This document shows positions 1-11,362 of a stretch of 64,000 nucleotides of DNA, piece by piece. The notes beneath the pieces are model-generated. The model did not search any database, was not told the origin of the DNA, and saw nothing but the letters and a program-made list of their open reading frames with translations. A program made the translations under genes and the position numbers. The stretch comes from Typhlomys cinereus (lineage: Eukaryota > Chordata > Mammalia > Rodentia > Platacanthomyidae): contig JALPQD010000634.1 of assembly GCA_023101885.1 (NCBI GenBank), positions 868,001 to 932,000 on the forward strand. The letters run 5' to 3'. Position 1 is the stretch's first letter. Each line of letters starts with the position of its first letter.

Positions 1-340
1 TGGCATAGTGGTCAGCAGGACACTTCATGCACTGATCCATATCTGCTGAGAAACACAGTGCTCATCAGCCCAACTGCAGTTATTTCTCCCATTTTCCTGT
101 TGCTGTGATGAGCCAATTAGAGGACCTAAGAGAATTTCTGCATGTGTTAAATAGTATGTAAACGAGTACTGGTTTGAGCATTTTTCCAATTAATATTATT
201 CATCTTTTCCATGGTCAAATAATTAATTTACATTTTTCCTTTCATTTGTGTTTTAAATTCTTTGCACACTTTGCCTGATGCCACTGAAGGGAATATTCTA
301 CTCGATTAGCAAATAAGTTTTACTATAATGAAAGAGATAC
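1..340. other. AT-rich DNA, nothing recognised
   Basis: I see no coding potential, RNA gene or repeat that I can name. The last 11 bases (330-340) are the left copy of a target-site duplication described with the next insertion. Confidence 0.5.
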
Positions 341-464
341 TTTTTTTTTCTTTTTTTTTTTTTTTTTTTTTGTAATTTTATCTTTTTTTTGATGCTGGGG
401 ACCGAACCCAGGGCCTTGCGCTTGCTAGGCAAATGCTCTACCACTGAGCTAAATCCCCAACCCC
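341..464 (-). mobile_element. ID (BC1-type) SINE, reverse orientation
   Basis: Read on the minus strand, 464 to 391 is the tRNA-Ala-like ID core, with the A-box-like stretch TAGCTCAGTGG and the B-box-like stretch GGTTCGGTCC. A long A-rich tail follows (T-rich on the plus strand, 341-390). Strong sequence recognition. ID elements are Pol III-transcribed rodent SINEs mobilised by L1. It abuts an L1 3' end lying in the opposite orientation, and the two appear to share one target duplication. Confidence 0.9.
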
Positions 465-726
465 AGTGTTCCTATACCTGAGGGGAACACGGTAAAGGGT
501 TCAGGGAAAGTCCACTGGGTCCTTGTACGTCATTGGAGAGGAGGGCCCAGCGGAAAATCAGGCATGCATAAGAAAGGACTCTCTGGGAATTGGGGCTGGA
601 GGCACTGGGGGATGGGGAGGGAGACGGGTGGGGACGGGGAGCAGGGTGTACGGGGGGGGGGGGGGGGGAGGAAGGGAGGGAACTGGTGTACCTAATAAGT
701 TTGTATGAGCTGAAATAAAAAAAAAA
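465..726 (+). mobile_element. 5'-truncated L1 3' end with polypurine tract and poly-A
   Basis: This matches the last part of the younger L1 3' UTRs elsewhere in the window (23,000-23,250; 39,170-39,437; 63,930 onward). It contains the block GAAAGGACTCTCTGGGAATT, a G-rich tract, the ending AAGTTTGTATGAGCTGAAATAA and poly-A. A run of 17 G lies at 652-668. Confidence 0.9.
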
Positions 727-737
727 GAAAGAGATAC

Positions 738-2257
738 CCTAATAGTAAGTCTCTAATTATCTGATAACAATTCTCCAAATCTCTTCTTTAATATTCATAT
801 CTTATAAACATTGATCTAGTTCAAATAAGACATTGAGTGGATCCCAGGTCTGGTGATGGCTCTCTTTCCTGCACTATTGTGAACTCACATAGAGTGGATA
901 TAAGAAAGACTATATATTTTGTTTATAAGGGTGATAGTACTTTAATCAATGTGGAAAAATTAACAACTTCATCTATGAAAAATTCATATGCTTAAACCAT
1001 CATCATGTTGATTGAACACAATTTAATGTACAAACATTTAGAGCAACTAACTGTCTAGAATGTTTTGTCTTCATTGTCAACTCTCCTGGTTCACAATTGC
1101 TTTGGAGATGTAACTCTGAGCATATCTGAATTGAGGTTTATAGAGATGTTGAAAGACACTGATTTGGGGAGGTGTCATCCAATGGGCTGCATTCCCACAG
1201 TGAACCAAAAAATTAGAATTTAGAAAGTAATAATATAGACAGCATTCACCTCACTACCCTTCCCTTCTGAAGATCCAAAAAAAGGTATGAAATAAATAAA
1301 ACATTCCTATGGCTTTAAAAACATTCATCCTTTTCTTTATAAATAGAACCGCAATCATGTCAAAGCAAGGTATACTCAGAAACTGCTTTCCAGGTGGAAA
1401 GAATTCAAGATGGCAAAGAAACAAGAGACATGAGAAACAACATAAGAGAACAAAGCAGGCCAAGTGGTTGGGGGAAACTTTCCCACAGCCCACTTATTGA
1501 AAGTTTCCTTTCTACAGAAATGTTAAATACTGGCTGGGGATCAGGTTGCAAACTCAGGTGTAGGATCTCTAATTTATAGCAAGGCAGACAAGGAAAGAAG
1601 AGACTCCTCCTAGCTCACAGCTCAAGCTCAGACAACCAGTCTGTGAGACCAGGAATTATCATCATTTCTAAAAGACATCATTGCATCAATCTCTCAAATC
1701 CATGAAAACCCAACCACCTTGGGCCTATGACTAAATCAGAAAGAACTCCACAAGTGTTAAGGGGTTAGATCAATGTTTTGTACTCTCATTTCCAAGCAAA
1801 ATTCAAAATTTACTCTCCTCAGCCTCAACCCAAATATCCTCAAAGACAAATACCTTTGTCACTATGGTGCCCTGAACACCCTTTTTCACTAGGTGGCAAT
1901 CCACACCTTCCAGAAATTGCTTTGTGCTCCTTATTTGGTCCTAGTCATGAGAAAATCAGCTACTTCAGAAAATTAGGTCTTAAATTTCTGGAACTTCTTA
2001 GCTAACGGGAGAAAAGTCTTTGGAACTGATTTTGGATACCAAAGTAATATAGTTTGTGAAGGTAAAGATGGGATCCTAAATATACTATACAAAGAGATTA
2101 CTCTGCATGCTTGCAGAAGTAGAAAAGACCAAGTTTCTAATCCAAGCATGGTTAGTTAGTACAGGTAAGTCTCATAAGATTTCAGTGGGAAATACACATT
2201 ACATTAAAGACTTGGTAAGAGCCCAACTTTGTGTTATACATCCACAAAGAATCTGTC
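738..2257. other. Unassigned AT-rich DNA
   Basis: Only short open frames occur (for example 1309-1500 and 1778-2005). None has recognisable domains, plausible splice context or similarity to other parts of the window. It may contain old unrecognised repeats. Confidence 0.4.
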
Positions 2258-2715
2258 AATTTTTTTAAAAAAATATTCATTACCTTTTATTTTGCTAATC
2301 ATACAGACTCAGTAGGTACCCTCTTTCTTCTCTCTCTGCCCTCCCTTTCCCCATTGTACCCCTTTGCATTTCCTCTTTCTTACCCTCCCTTCCTCTCACC
2401 CCTTTCCCTTCCCTACTCTTTCTTGGTGCTTCCTGCTTTCTCCCTCCCATTCTTCAGGGCATCTGTTTATATGGGTGTGGAATTTCCCTCTGAGTACGCT
2501 ACACTAGTGAAGGTCAGGATTCAGTGGTATAGCTTGGGACCTTTCGTTGGCTGAACACTAGCATGGGAACTCTATTATCACTGTTTCACCCCTTGCCTCT
2601 AAGGATCCTACTGCCTGAAGCTTGTCCCCTGTGATTCTTACTACACTTTGTGGAGTTGTTGACATATCAGCCATTGTATAGGTCATGCAAGGTCTCCATC
2701 ACATTGTGGCTTTAT
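2258..2715 (-). mobile_element. Old L1 3' UTR fragment
   Basis: On the minus strand this runs through the old-L1 3' UTR, including a polypurine tract (CT-rich on the plus strand, 2320-2455) and the typical tail near 2295-2310. The same arrangement, including the plus-strand words CATGGGAAC and CCTCTAAGGATCCTACTGCCT, occurs in the minus-strand L1 ends at 43,850-44,230 and 49,660-50,000. Confidence 0.8.
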
Positions 2716-4800
2716 CTGTCAATGTTTTTCAGTGATTTTAGTGGAACATAATGAAAAAGTAAATTTTAGAGAGACACAATACTGACATTTCAGGAGTGTG
2801 AATCTTATTTTCTTTTTCTGGCAGAAGCAACTATTGGGGTAAAGAGCTTATGTTGGCTTAAAATTTCCAAGAGACACATGGCAGGAGAGACATGGCAGCA
2901 GGCACATTCTGAGTAAGTAGAGGGTGAATGTGCAGTGGGACCAGGCTGTGAACACACAGGATTTCCCAGACTGTCTCACATATTCCTTAGCTCTTCCACC
3001 TCCTAATCACTCGACAACAATTCCACACATAACCACGGACCTGAGATCAGGTGTTCACAGTCACAAGACTTTCAAAACTTTCACATTCTGAGCACAACAC
3101 TCTGCCCTAGAATTATGAGTCTCTGGACATTTCATGATGCTGAATGCATTTAGTCCAACTGTTAAGGAACTCACTATCCCAACACTCTTTATATCCTAAT
3201 GTATCTTCGGAGACAAAATGCAATCTCTTAACTGTGCACTCTATAGAATAAAAAATTACATATTGTGGTATAAAGTACACATTCTTGTTCCCGATGTGAT
3301 TAAGAATGAGCATAGCAAGAAGAGTTAAAGAAGAGCAAAGTAAAACTAATACACATCATTCCAAACGTCAGCTCTTATCCTCCATGTGCAACACACAGTA
3401 TTGTGATCATCTGCTCACAAATTGCTTGGGCAGCCTCACACCTCTCGCTCTGTCACCTGCAGCACACAAAGCCTCTCGCCGAGGCCATGCACACTCCATT
3501 TCCACAGCTATCCATGGCTTTCACAGCTTCTGACTCTGAAAAGTCAGTTTCATGTTCACCAGGACATTCTCCATCCCTTGAAAACTATGACCACATGAAC
3601 GATGTGTTTTCTAGTGGCTGAGGAAGTAGACTAGCTGCTTAGGATCAAATATATGCCTTTTTTTTTTATTGTGGTGTTTATCTTTGAAACAAAAACACAG
3701 TTTCTTTCTCAGAACATGCCTGAATGTTTCCCAGCTTAAAATTTCCTCAGCCAAAAAAAAAAAATAATAATAATAACAGAAAAGAGAAAATCGAGAAAGT
3801 TGTTGCCTTGGAGTATTCATCTGTGTGTGCTTCCTGATATGGACAAAATGTGACAAACTCCCTTATACTTGCAACCCCATACCTTATTTACCACACCAGA
3901 GTTTTTCTCCTTCAGCAATGGGTCATGCAACTCCATACTTCCCTGTACTCTTATTTTGTCAGTTAGTGGATAGTCTAAAAATCAATTACTTGAGGTTTGC
4001 CTATCCAATAAATGTTTGATTATTGTCCTTGGAGTTTGCCATATGGCCTCTCAGATAGAATATGCTCAAAGATGTGAATCTCTTTTTGCAGGTAATTTTG
4101 AGTTATTTATGTGCACTTGGCAAATACCTAGACTCTTTATGGAAACTAATAATGCATTGGATTATATTATCAGGATCACTTTTATCTATTTATCTATCAT
4201 GAAACTATCACTTCTCTATTTATCAGCTATCCATCAGCTATCATCTATCATTTATCTATCTATAATCCATCTATATGTCTATCATCTATCTCCATATGTA
4301 TATGTGGATATTGAGAATTAAGAATGAGAAAAAGAACCTTAGAGACTCCATTCTATGCGAGTTGTGTATGGTGACACAGCTTTACCCGAGGATGATACTG
4401 TCTTAATATAAATAGTAGAACGAGATTGAAGCCATTGTGTTCTCCACAGTAACTTCAAAGTCAGCCTGGTTCATGGTAGATACTGCCATCAAAATAGAAA
4501 GGAAAAGGAAAGGAAAATGCCCCCTACAGAGGATATTTCAATATGTCACTCTTTAAATATCTTCAATTTTTAGACAACAATTATCAGACCCAAGTAACTT
4601 CAATATTGTTTTCTTTTATGTGCTTGCACATGTATTTGTGTGTGGGGGATGTGATGGCTTGAGTGTGTGTTCCTATGGAGGCCCGAGGAGGCACTGAGAA
4701 TCACTCAGAATTCTTCTACTTCCTTCTTGATTTGCTCAGGGGTTTCCCAGACTCTGCTGTCTATAGTCAGAATTACAGGCCATTATCATTTCTGCCCAGT
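2716..4800. other. Unassigned DNA
   Basis: There are no supported genes. Homopolymer tracts lie near 3659-3669 (T) and 3752-3764 (A). A TCTA-type microsatellite is listed separately. The open frames at 3306-3621 lack recognisable features. Confidence 0.4.
4181..4292. repeat. Imperfect (TCTA/TATC)n microsatellite
   Basis: Interrupted TATCTATC and CATCTATC repeats run through this stretch, giving a spurious Ile/Tyr/Ser-rich open frame. Confidence 0.8.
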
Positions 4801-4894
4801 TTTTTTTTTTTTGTAATTTTTTTTAATTATTATTTATTCAATTTTGCGTGTGTGCGTATGTATGTGCGCGCCGCGTGTGCGTGTGTGTGTGTAT

Positions 4895-4939
<45 letters not shown>

Positions 4940-5138
4940 GAACCACGGACGAATTCGCGAACCACCATGGACGCCTCCACCTCCTTCTGCCCCGGGATTC
5001 ACAGGCTCCGCCCTACCAGGACCAGAAACACAGGCCGCCCTCGCTTCTGCCTGGCGTCTATACGTGGGATCTGGGATCCGAACTCAGGACCTTCTGCCTG
5101 CAAGGCAGAGGCTTAACCCCTGAGCCACCTCTCCAGCC
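4801..5138 (-). mobile_element. B2-like tRNA-derived SINE with TG-rich tail
   Basis: On the minus strand the element starts GGGCTGGAGAGGTGGCTCAGG and contains the Pol III B-box-like GTTCGGATCC. It then has a family-specific body and ends in CA/TG repeats (4847-4937) and a poly-A (T on plus). The flanking duplication CTGCCCAGTTTTT lies at 4792 onward and 5139 onward. The family recurs at 19,694, 29,403, 37,238, 37,800 and 45,399. Confidence 0.9.
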
Positions 5139-6107
5139 CTGCCCAGTTTTTATACAGGATCTGAAATAAGAACTAAGTTCATTTTCCTTGAGAGGCAAAG
5201 TCTTTAGTCCCTGAGACATCTCTTGACCTTCAATGTTTGTTAACTCTTCAGAAATGAAGCAAAAGCTATTTAATTTTGAGATCTGAACAAAATGTTTACA
5301 ATAGTAACACTCAGGCATTTAGCACACATACCAAAGTACAACAACCATAAGTTTCCCACTCCCTCCTTTTCTCTCTCCCTTTGATTCTTCCTTCTTTCCT
5401 TCCTTCCTCCCTTTCTCTTTATTGATACCACTTAAAAAGAAAATGCAGCAATATTTTCTGAAGCATTTTGGTAATCAGATTTTCAAGAGCATCTTTTGGT
5501 GAAGTGGATTAATACACCTTTCTTTAAATAAAGCATGCACTTTCTGCCCTGGATCTGGACCAGGGAGGATTCCCTGCTCTTCAGGTAAAGTCCGTAGATC
5601 ACACCCCAGATGCCATCCTAGGTCCCAAGTCATCTGCATGGCCTATTAGCCACTCTGTGTATATGCCCTGGACCCTAGACCCAAGTGAACTGACTGCTCC
5701 TCAGAATTCAGGAGAGTACAGAGAAAACCCAAGCAAAGCTACAGGGGACAAAAACCATTCCTCTGATGTCATCTGAAATCATCTCATCAGATGGGATAGA
5801 ATCTTCACATTCAGCTCTAAGATAAGTAAACACTTATACCATCCTGTTTCTCTCAATGAATACTCACTGTAGTTTAACATTGAGAACAACCTCGGGGACA
5901 ATACCATTCACCCTCATAAATGACCAAGGAAGTAAACCTAAAAAGTGCACTACTATACTAATCTTCATTACCTGTCTACTAAACCTGACTTGACTGATGT
6001 ACTAAAATTCCAAAAGCCTCAATTGGGAAATAACACCAATACCAGGGAAGAGTACTCAACTCCAAGGCAAACACTAGTAATACCTGCTCAATTGTGGTAA
6101 TACTGTC
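5139..6107. other. Unassigned; possibly 5' UTR of an old L1
   Basis: A CT-rich tract lies at 5355-5425. From about 5520 to 6107 the sequence is non-coding. Because the LTR element at 6108-14892 is flanked by a 5-bp duplication, this DNA was originally continuous with 14,893 onward, which is the start of an old L1 (ORF1 from 14,958). The L1 5' UTR assignment is therefore an inference from position only. Confidence 0.35.
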
Positions 6108-6467
6108 TGTCATGGTTTGAAATGTGTCACCTCACCCACAACCTCATGTGTTTGGCAAGGTCATGGTACCTTGAGAGGCGGAGCCTTGCTGGAGGAAGGC
6201 AGTCACAAGGGGTGGGCCTTTAGGTGGATTAGTCCCACCCTACCTCCAGGAGAAGTCTGCCTTTGCAGCAAGCAGTCTGCAGCTCTCAACTTCCAAGATG
6301 TCTGTGGTGACTTAGCCTTCTCCAGCTTTGGCCAGCCAGCCATGCCACCTCTGTTTTGAGAGACGTCCCTTCTCTCTGCAACTGTAAGCTGAATAAACCT
6401 CCCTTTCTCCCTTAAGTTGATCGACTTGAGTGTTCTCTCACAGCAATAATTAAGAGTAATTGTTAAA
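6108..6467 (+). mobile_element. 5' LTR of a MaLR-like (ORR1/MLT-type) element
   Basis: The element starts TGTCATGGTTTGAAATGTG, a MaLR-type LTR start. It contains the polyadenylation signal AATAAA near 6393 and ends around TGTTAAA. It pairs with the LTR at 14,537-14,892. The bases just before it (CTGTC, 6103-6107) match those just after the 3' LTR (14,893-14,897), giving the expected 5-bp target duplication. The exact 3' boundary is uncertain by a few bases. Confidence 0.88.
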
Positions 6468-7495
6468 GAAATTGGTACCGGAAGTGGGATATTGCTGTAA
6501 GATAAAGAACAGCTGGTACCACAATGTGAAGTTGTTTGTGAAGCTGAGAGAAGTTGGTACTCAGAAGAATGGCCAATGCTGTGATGTGGCTAGTGTGCCT
6601 TTGGAACTGTTTGTTGGGAGAAATATGGAGAACTTTGGGCCTTTGTGCTGGAAAAGTCTTTGTGTCTTGGCGGTTGGGCCAAAGGGACCTTTCTTGTGAG
6701 AGCTCAGAGGACAGCAATGCTGTGAGAGATGCAGACAGTGGAAGCCCAGCTTGTGGTGGTCCAGAGGGTAACAGAGACTGTTTGCAACTGGACGAGTGAC
6801 ACAGGGAGCCATGTGTTGGCTGAGAGTTTAGTGAAGTTTTGCCCTCGTCCTGAAAGTTTGCTTGAAATTAAGCTGGAGTGCTTGGCAGAGAATATTTCAA
6901 AACAATGTAGTCTTGACAATGTGATATGGCTACTTTTTAGTTGTCTTCAGAGTTATGAAAAAGCACAAAGAATCAGGCAGAAAGGAAGCAAAAAACTATA
7001 AGATCCAATGATGAAAAATACAATGGCAAGCTTAAAGAGTTGAACCAGGAAGAAGCAGAGAACAAAATGGCTGTTGAAGAGATTAGTGCCATTTGTAAAT
7101 CAAACCCTGCTCTTAATTTGAAGGAGAGGCCCTAGCTTGAGGGCAAGATCCTCAGGGAAGGCTCCCACTCATAAGAATGCAAATCCTTTCAGAAGACTGA
7201 AGCTAAATGGTGGAGTTCCAAAGCAAGAGTTGGTTTCTCTTACCAAGCAACTGCCCAGGAGTGAAAGAGATGGTCAACATAAAGAAGAATAATCAGCTGT
7301 GATTCAAGGGGGCCAGTCTGGGCAAAGTCGTCCACATGGTTCTGGCGTTAGAGGCATCAGTGATACAAGAGGGAGGATATCATGGAGTCCTCCTCCAAGA
7401 TTTCAAAAATTGGCAGAATCCAGGCATCATGAGGCAAGAAGCCTGCAGTTTAGAGGCCCAAGAAGGGCAGTTTGTGCTGTGGATTTAAAGCCTGG
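6468..7495 (+). mobile_element. MaLR internal region, 5' part
   Basis: It starts with a primer-binding-site-like stretch TGGTACCGGAAGTGG (about 6473-6487), followed by about 1 kb of non-coding-looking internal sequence. Short frames here are not credible proteins, in keeping with the non-autonomous MaLR group. The region is interrupted by the ERVL provirus and resumes at 14,068. Confidence 0.75.
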
Positions 7496-7974
7496 TGTGA
7501 TAGTTAAGCCTGGGTGTCAACTTGACACACCCGGCTGGGCTGAGACCACCTCTGGAAATGATCAACTGAGAGTACTTGAAAGATTATACCCACCTTAGAT
7601 CCTATCAGGACCTCCAAAGCTCTCATAGGATCCTACCAGTACTGCATCATATAAAAAGGAGCCACCAAAGAGAACAGATGCCTTCTTGCAGCTGTGCTAG
7701 GAATTGTTCTTCCTTCCGGCCACCTGGTTCCTTCGACCTTCCAAGACCAGGAGTTCTCCAGCCTTCAGCCATCACCTACTTGACTACCAAACTGAGCGGC
7801 TAGCTATTGGCAGCCATCGTTGGATCTACCTCGGCTACTGGAAGCCATCGTTGGACTACCTTGGTTGCTGACAGCCTTCACTGGACTACCTCGGCCATAT
7901 CTGTAATCCAACCGAATGAATTTCATATATATATTCTGTGAATTCCGTGACTCTAGAGAACCCTAACTAATACA
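7496..7974 (+). mobile_element. ERVL-type provirus 5' LTR (MLT2/MT2-like)
   Basis: It starts TGTGATAGTTAAGCCTGGG and ends AACTAATACA, the terminal pattern of ERVL-associated LTRs. A TATA-like CATATAAAAAGG lies near 7648-7659. The paired 3' LTR is at 13,562-14,067. By hand over about 350 aligned bases the two LTRs differ at roughly 7-8%, plus small indels, so the insertion is old. Flanking pentamers CCTGG and TCTGT match only in part. Confidence 0.9.
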
Positions 7975-7976
7975 GA

Positions 7977-7994
7977 AATTAATACCAGGAGTGG
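7977..7994 (+). promoter_or_regulatory. Primer-binding-site-like stretch of the ERVL provirus
   Basis: Three bases after the LTR lies AATTAATACCAGGAGTGG, in the position expected for the tRNA primer site. It resembles the MaLR counterpart at 6473-6487. The cognate tRNA was not verified. Confidence 0.55.
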
Positions 7995-8018
7995 TTCTAG
8001 AGAAACAGAATTGTAAGA

Positions 8019-9530
8019 ATGAATTTTGCTGGCAAGCTTTGTGATTTCTGGAGCTGGCTTTTTGAGCCAGTGAAACCTCTAGTGACTAAAGACTCCCCTA
8101 ATGGCATGGAGGACACTGCAACTGTTTGGAGTGAACTGTTTCTAAAACTGGTAAAAGTAGGTGTGTTAGACAGTCTTGATGCCCTTCTTGTGAGAATTGA
8201 GAAGCTCAGCAATTCCGTATATGAAACTTTACATAAAATGAGTAAGAATAAGGAATATGATGATGCTGGCTGGTTTTTTCTAGCATCTCTCAATAAACTA
8301 CAAATGGAAAAAGAATATCTCAGAGAGGAAAATATCCAACTCAGAAAGCGCATAAACAATGTGGAAGTTTCTAAGTGTGCCCTAGAAGAGAATCTTCTCT
8401 CCAGTAGTAATAGGGCTCGAATTGCTGAAAATCAAACCCAAACTTTGATTATTAGGGTGGCTGAGTTACAATGTAAATTAAATTCCCAGCCTCGAAAGGT
8501 GTCCAAGGTTAAAGTAAAAGCGTTAATTGGCAAAGAGTGGGATCCTGAAAAGTGGGATGCTGATGTGTGGGAAGACCAAACTGATGATGAGGATGAGGAC
8601 GTTGAACTCTCAAATTCTGGTGCATTTATTCCACCTGATGAAATGGTCTCCCCACCCTTATCAGAGAATGAATCCCCACTCCTGCCCTCTACAGAATTGC
8701 TATCTCCATCTTTGCATAAGGGAATTACTCATGATTTGTCTGAAAGGAGAGCAAAGACTTTGCCTCAAGAAAATGCTGAGGTTATGACATGCCCACCTGT
8801 GATTGCTTCCAGGCCTATAACTAGGCTTAAGGCCAAACAGGCTCCTAAAGGAGAAATAGAAAGTATGGTCCATGAGGAGGTACGCTATACTCCTAAAGAA
8901 CTCCATGACTTATCTAATACATTTAAGAAGCAGTCTGGGGAATACCCCTGGGAGTGCATTGTAAGGCTATGGGATACTGGTGGAAGAAGTATAAAACTGG
9001 ATAAAAGTGAGTTCACAGAAATGGGCCCATTGAGTAGAGATTCTAGGTTTAACACTGCTATTCATAGAGTTAAAAATGGTGCCAAGAGTTTATTTGAGTG
9101 GGTAGCTGAAGTATTTATTAAAGTTTGGCCTTCTGAGAAGGAACTAGAGATTCCAGACATTCCTTGGTTTAATGTTGACGATGGGATTAAGAGGCTCAGG
9201 GGAATTGGTATGCTTGGCTGGATATGATCTTTAAAATCTAATTTTCAATGGGAGAATCCAGATGACATGCCTTTTACCAGAAACGTACTTAATAAATTGG
9301 TGAGAGGGGCAGCACCAAATATGAAGGCTCCTATCATTGCTCTTCTCCTTGTTCCAGACCTAACAATGGGAGATGCTGCCGCCCAGTTGGAAGACTTAAA
9401 TTCAATGGGCCTAGGTGGATCGAGGAGTAATAGGGGCCAAGTGGCTGCATTGAATGGCAAAGTAAGTGTACTAACCATAATGTGCAGCATAGACAGAACA
9501 GTACTTATGAGGGTCTCACTCTCTTAGACC
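8019..9530 (+). pseudogene. gag: ERVL gag remnant
   Basis: A 402-codon open frame (8019-9227) starts 45 bases after the 5' LTR. It has a coiled-coil-like, Glu/Lys-rich segment around residues 85-135, an acidic stretch around residues 175-200 (DDEDEDVE), and a C-terminal capsid-like part. A stop at 9225-9227 ends it. Gag-like coding then continues in another frame from about 9240 to 9526, so gag is broken by at least one frameshift or stop. Position between LTR and protease, plus overall likeness to class III (ERVL) Gag, supports the call. It would be the structural polyprotein. No nucleocapsid zinc knuckle was evident, which fits the ERVL group but may reflect decay. Confidence 0.8.
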
Positions 9531-9847
9531 TTTAGCATTGGTTAATTAACCATGGTGTCCCCAAAAGTAAAATAGATAAGAAGTCTACAAAGTTCCTATT
9601 TGACCTGTACAAGCAGAAAAATTCTAACAGAAATGAAGGACAAGCTGTCTTTACTTGTAGTAGCAGAGAATCACGGCCTGTCAACCAATTTCCAGACTTG
9701 AGCCAGTTTACAGATCCAGAACCCCTTGAATGAAGGGGAGGCCAGGTTCCTTTAAGGAAGGACATTGGAACCATAGCAAAAAGCTTTAATATTAATCTTT
9801 CTCCTGTCCTTCCACAAAGGGACCTAAGGCCTTTCACTAGAGTAGCT

Positions 9848-10168
9848 GTGCATTGGGGGAAAGGAAATAATCAGACATTTCGGGGTCTACTAGATACTGG
9901 GTCTGAGTTGACATTGATTCCAGGAGACCCTAAAAAGCATAGTACCCCTCCAGTTAAAGTAGGGGCATATGGAGGTCAGGTGATTGATGGAATTTTGGCT
10001 AATGTTCGACTCACAGTAGGTCTAGTAGGTCCCGGAACTCATCCAGTGGTTATTTCCCCAGTACCAGAATGTATAATTGGAATAGATATACTTAGAAGTT
10101 GGCAGAACCCTCACATTGGTTCCTTGAAATGTGGAGTAAGAGCCATTATGGTTGGGAAGGCCAAATAG
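9848..10168 (+). pseudogene. pro: ERVL retropepsin (protease) domain remnant
   Basis: An open frame of 106 codons holds the aspartic protease active-site motif LLDTGSELT (Asp codon at 9893-9895) and the downstream hydrophobic motif IIGIDIL, both typical of retroviral proteases that act as dimers to cleave Gag-Pol. The frame ends at a stop just before the RT region. Sequence between 9530 and 9848 is the decayed gag-pro junction. This is part of the same provirus and not expected to be functional. Confidence 0.85.
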
Positions 10169-10199
10169 AAGCCTTTAGAATTGCCTCTACCAAGGAAAA

Positions 10200-11360
10200 T
10201 AGTGAATTAGAAACAGTATCGTATTCCTGGAGGAATTACAGAAATTAGTGCCACCATAAAGGACCTGAAGGATGCAGTGGTGGTGGTTCCGATCACCTCT
10301 CCTTTTAACTCTCCCATTTGGCCTGTGCACAAGACATGGATCGTAGAGAATGACAGTTGATTATCACAAACTTAATGAAGTTGTGATCCAATTGCAGTTG
10401 CTGTACCAGATGTGGTTTTGTTGCTTGAGCAGATCAATACATCTCCTGGTACTCGGTATGCAGCCATTGATCTTGCAAATGCTTTTTTCTCCATACCTAT
10501 TCATAAAGATCATCAGAAGCAATTTGCCTTCAGTTGGCAAGGCCAATAGTATACATTTACAGTGTTACCTCAAGGGTATATCAATTCTCCAGCCCTATGC
10601 CATAACTTGGTTCACAGAGATCTTGATCACTTGTCTCTTCCACAAGGTATCACACTAGTCCATTATATAGATAATATTATGCTGATTGGATCAAGTGAGC
10701 AGGAAGTAGCAAGCATTTTGGATTTGTTGGTAAGGCATATGCACAACAGAGGATGGGAAATAAATCCAACCAAAATCCAAGGAACTTCCACTTCAGTAAA
10801 ATTTTTAGGAGTTCAGTGGTGTGGGGCATGTAGCGATATCCCCTCTAAGGTAAAGGATAAGTTGTTACACATGGCCCCTCCCACCACTAAGAAAGAAGCA
10901 CAACGTTTAGTGGGCCTGTTTGGATTTTGGAGGCAGCACATTCCTTACTTGAGTGTGTTACTTGGGCCCATATACCAAATAACTCAGAAAGCTGCCAGCT
11001 TTGAGTGGGGCCCAGAACAAGAGAAGCTCTTCAGCAGGTTCAAGCTGCTGTACAGGCTGCCTTGCCACTTGGACCACATGATCCAGCAGACTCAATGATA
11101 TTGGAAGTATCTGTCGCAGATAGAGATGCTGTTTGGAGTCTCTGGCAGGCTCCCATAGGTGAATCACAGAAGATACCCTTGGGATTTTGGACCAAGACCC
11201 TGCAATCATCTGCAGACAATTACTCTCCTTTTAAGAAACAACTCTTGGCTTGTTATTGGGCCTTAGTGGAAACTGAATGTCTAACAATGGGTCACCAAGT
11301 TACCATGCGACCTGAGTTACCCATCATGAGTTGGGTGTTATCTGACTCAGAAAGCCATAA
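10200..11360 (+). pseudogene. pol: ERVL reverse transcriptase domain remnant
   Basis: RT similarity runs across several frames. The N-terminal part (10,200-10,560) is scattered over frames with stops. The palm and thumb region is open from 10,562 to 11,098 ([14 protein letters not shown], then HYIDNIML, then a FLGVQW segment), and the connection region follows in another frame to about 11,391. The catalytic Y-x-D-D box reads YIDN (10,664-10,675), so the second catalytic Asp is replaced by Asn. At least two frameshifts and this substitution make it non-functional. It would have copied proviral RNA into DNA. Confidence 0.88.
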
Positions 11361-11362
11361 AG

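Larger units (their letters stand above)
330..737. repeat. 11-bp target-site duplication around the ID+L1 composite
   Basis: GAAAGAGATAC occurs at 330-340 and again at 727-737, exactly bracketing the minus-strand ID and the plus-strand L1 end. This suggests a single L1-machinery insertion product rather than two independent insertions. Confidence 0.75.

Noticed and set aside
391..464. Possible tRNA gene
   Set aside because: The tRNA-like sequence has the ID body and A-tail; it is a SINE. The same applies to the heads of the B2-like SINEs.
4663..5169. 168-codon open frame with a Cys/Val-rich repeat
   Set aside because: It is the antisense of a SINE whose TG microsatellite reads as CVCVCV; the same artefact occurs at 29,275-29,747 and 45,505-46,011.
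6460..7001. Overlapping frames after the MaLR 5' LTR as a gag gene
   Set aside because: Frames are short, on both strands and without retroviral motifs; MaLR internal regions are non-autonomous.
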